From UBA7672 sp964529555 (GTDB lineage Bacteria; Pseudomonadota; Alphaproteobacteria; Caulobacterales; Hyphomonadaceae): a stretch of 14,139 nt of DNA. The notes beneath the pieces were generated by a model. That model did no database searches. It was not told the DNA's origin and saw nothing but the letters and a program-made list of their open reading frames with translations. Made by a program: the position numbers and the translations under genes. Position 1 is the first letter of the stretch; each line of letters opens with the position of its first letter. The stretch is taken from positions 1 through 14,139 of the forward strand of contig CAZGWV010000086.1 of assembly GCA_964529555.1 (NCBI GenBank), in the 5' to 3' direction. This document shows positions 13,770-14,139 of the stretch, piece by piece.

Positions 13770-13891
13770 GGAAACCTCCACCGCATGGAACCTGCCCTGT
13801 GGGCCGGTTCGCCTGTTGCGGGTGGTTCAATTCGCGTGCCAGACGAGCCCCCGGAGGTGAAAATCAAGCAGCCACAAGCGCTTCCGGGCAC

Positions 13892-13920
13892 TTGCCCTCG
13901 CGCCCGCACACCTTGATTAT
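13892..13920 (+). promoter_or_regulatory. Candidate sigma-70 promoter for chvI-like gene
   Basis: TTGCCC (13892-13897) and GATTAT (13915-13920) are separated by 17 nt and lie 45 bp before the response-regulator start. The match is moderate and unsupported by other evidence. Confidence 0.35.
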
Positions 13921-13935
13921 GGCAGGGTGATATAC

Positions 13936-13950
13936 GCCGGGACGCCCGGC
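13936..13950 (+). promoter_or_regulatory. Leader hairpin before chvI-like RBS
   Basis: GCCGGG (13936-13941) and CCCGGC (13945-13950) form a perfect 6-bp GC stem with a 3-nt loop, abutting the Shine-Dalgarno AGGAG (13951-13955). It leaves the ribosome binding site free and may protect or tune the mRNA 5' end. Confidence 0.4.
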
Positions 13951-13965
13951 AGGAGATTTCAGGAT

Positions 13966-14139
13966 ATGGCCACCATCGCCCTCGTGGACGACGACGAGAA
14001 CATCGTTGAGTCCCTCAAAGTGTTCTTCGAGCAGGAGGGCTACCAGGTCCGCGCCTATCACGATGGCGAGGCGGCCTTCGCGGGCTTGTCCGAGAACCCG
14101 CCGGACATCGCCATCCTCGACGTGAAGATGCCGAAGATG
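13966..14139 (+). CDS. chvI: ChvI-like response regulator, N-terminal part
   Basis: The first 58 residues of a receiver domain are present; the gene continues past the window. MATIALVDDDENIVESLKVFF carries the acidic triad (D8-D10), and the phospho-acceptor is in AILDVKMP (D52). The wording closely follows ChvI (TIALVDDDRNIL, LAIFDIKMPRM), the OmpR-family regulator of the ChvG-ChvI (ExoS-ChvI) two-component system. That system controls envelope, acid and symbiosis functions in alphaproteobacteria. In that family a winged-helix domain follows, then usually the chvG kinase gene; neither is visible here. The ATG at 13966 has AGGAG 10 nt upstream. It is divergent from the MipZ-like gene. Confidence 0.88.
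   Translation, partial: MATIALVDDDENIVESLKVFFEQEGYQVRAYHDGEAAFAGLSENPPDIAILDVKMPKM

Noticed and set aside
13782..13965. Small coding frame in the MipZ-like/chvI divergent region
   Set aside because: A GGAGGTG at 13853 is followed by no usable open frame of family-like composition; the region is best read as a shared promoter region.

Overview
The window looks like a high-GC alphaproteobacterium, probably of the Caulobacterales/Hyphomonadaceae type. The support is a ChvI-type response regulator, a MipZ-like ATPase, a serC-leader-like RNA, an EcfG-type (GGAAC-N16-CGTT) stress promoter and heavily GC-biased third codon positions. Two runs of exactly 100 N (6159-6258 and 9678-9777) are scaffold gaps, so this is a draft assembly and the true distances there are unknown.

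Region 1 (1-6158, all genes on the minus strand, transcribed from high to low coordinate): an EamA/DMT transporter, serC preceded by two hairpins that match the alphaproteobacterial serC leader, a palindromic intergenic repeat, a MazG-like pyrophosphohydrolase, serA (long form with ACT domain), a small membrane protein resembling the last helices of cytochrome oxidase subunit I, a Tat-exported caspase-like protein and an NTF2-like protein that overlaps it. The core is serine biosynthesis: SerA makes 3-phosphohydroxypyruvate and SerC transaminates it. The last three genes look like a separate accessory cluster behind a hairpin that covers the ribosome binding site.

Region 2 (6159-9777): gap 1, a 59-residue CsbD-like stress protein with an EcfG-type promoter, a GMC flavin oxidoreductase, a two-armed heptanucleotide repeat array with G-quadruplex potential on both strands, and a plus-strand lipoprotein serine hydrolase of the beta-lactamase/EstB fold. 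Gap 2 opens inside another heptad repeat.

Region 3 (9778-12521, minus): a PhoA-family alkaline phosphatase lipoprotein, an alpha/beta-hydrolase lipoprotein and a secreted protein cut by gap 2. These look like one operon of exported proteins.

Region 4 (12522-14139): a DUF433 antitoxin-like gene followed by a truncated DUF5615 (PIN-like) toxin remnant. The pair is bracketed by two copies of a 33-34 bp palindromic sequence, one of which is the 3' end of the adjacent MipZ-like gene. The window ends in the receiver domain of a divergent chvI-like gene.

The least ordinary items are the caspase-like protein with apparent circular permutation, the oxidase-subunit-I-like protein with both heme-ligand histidines replaced by aspartate, the decayed toxin-antitoxin locus between repeats, and the heptad arrays. 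No CRISPR, tRNA, rRNA or transposase was seen.
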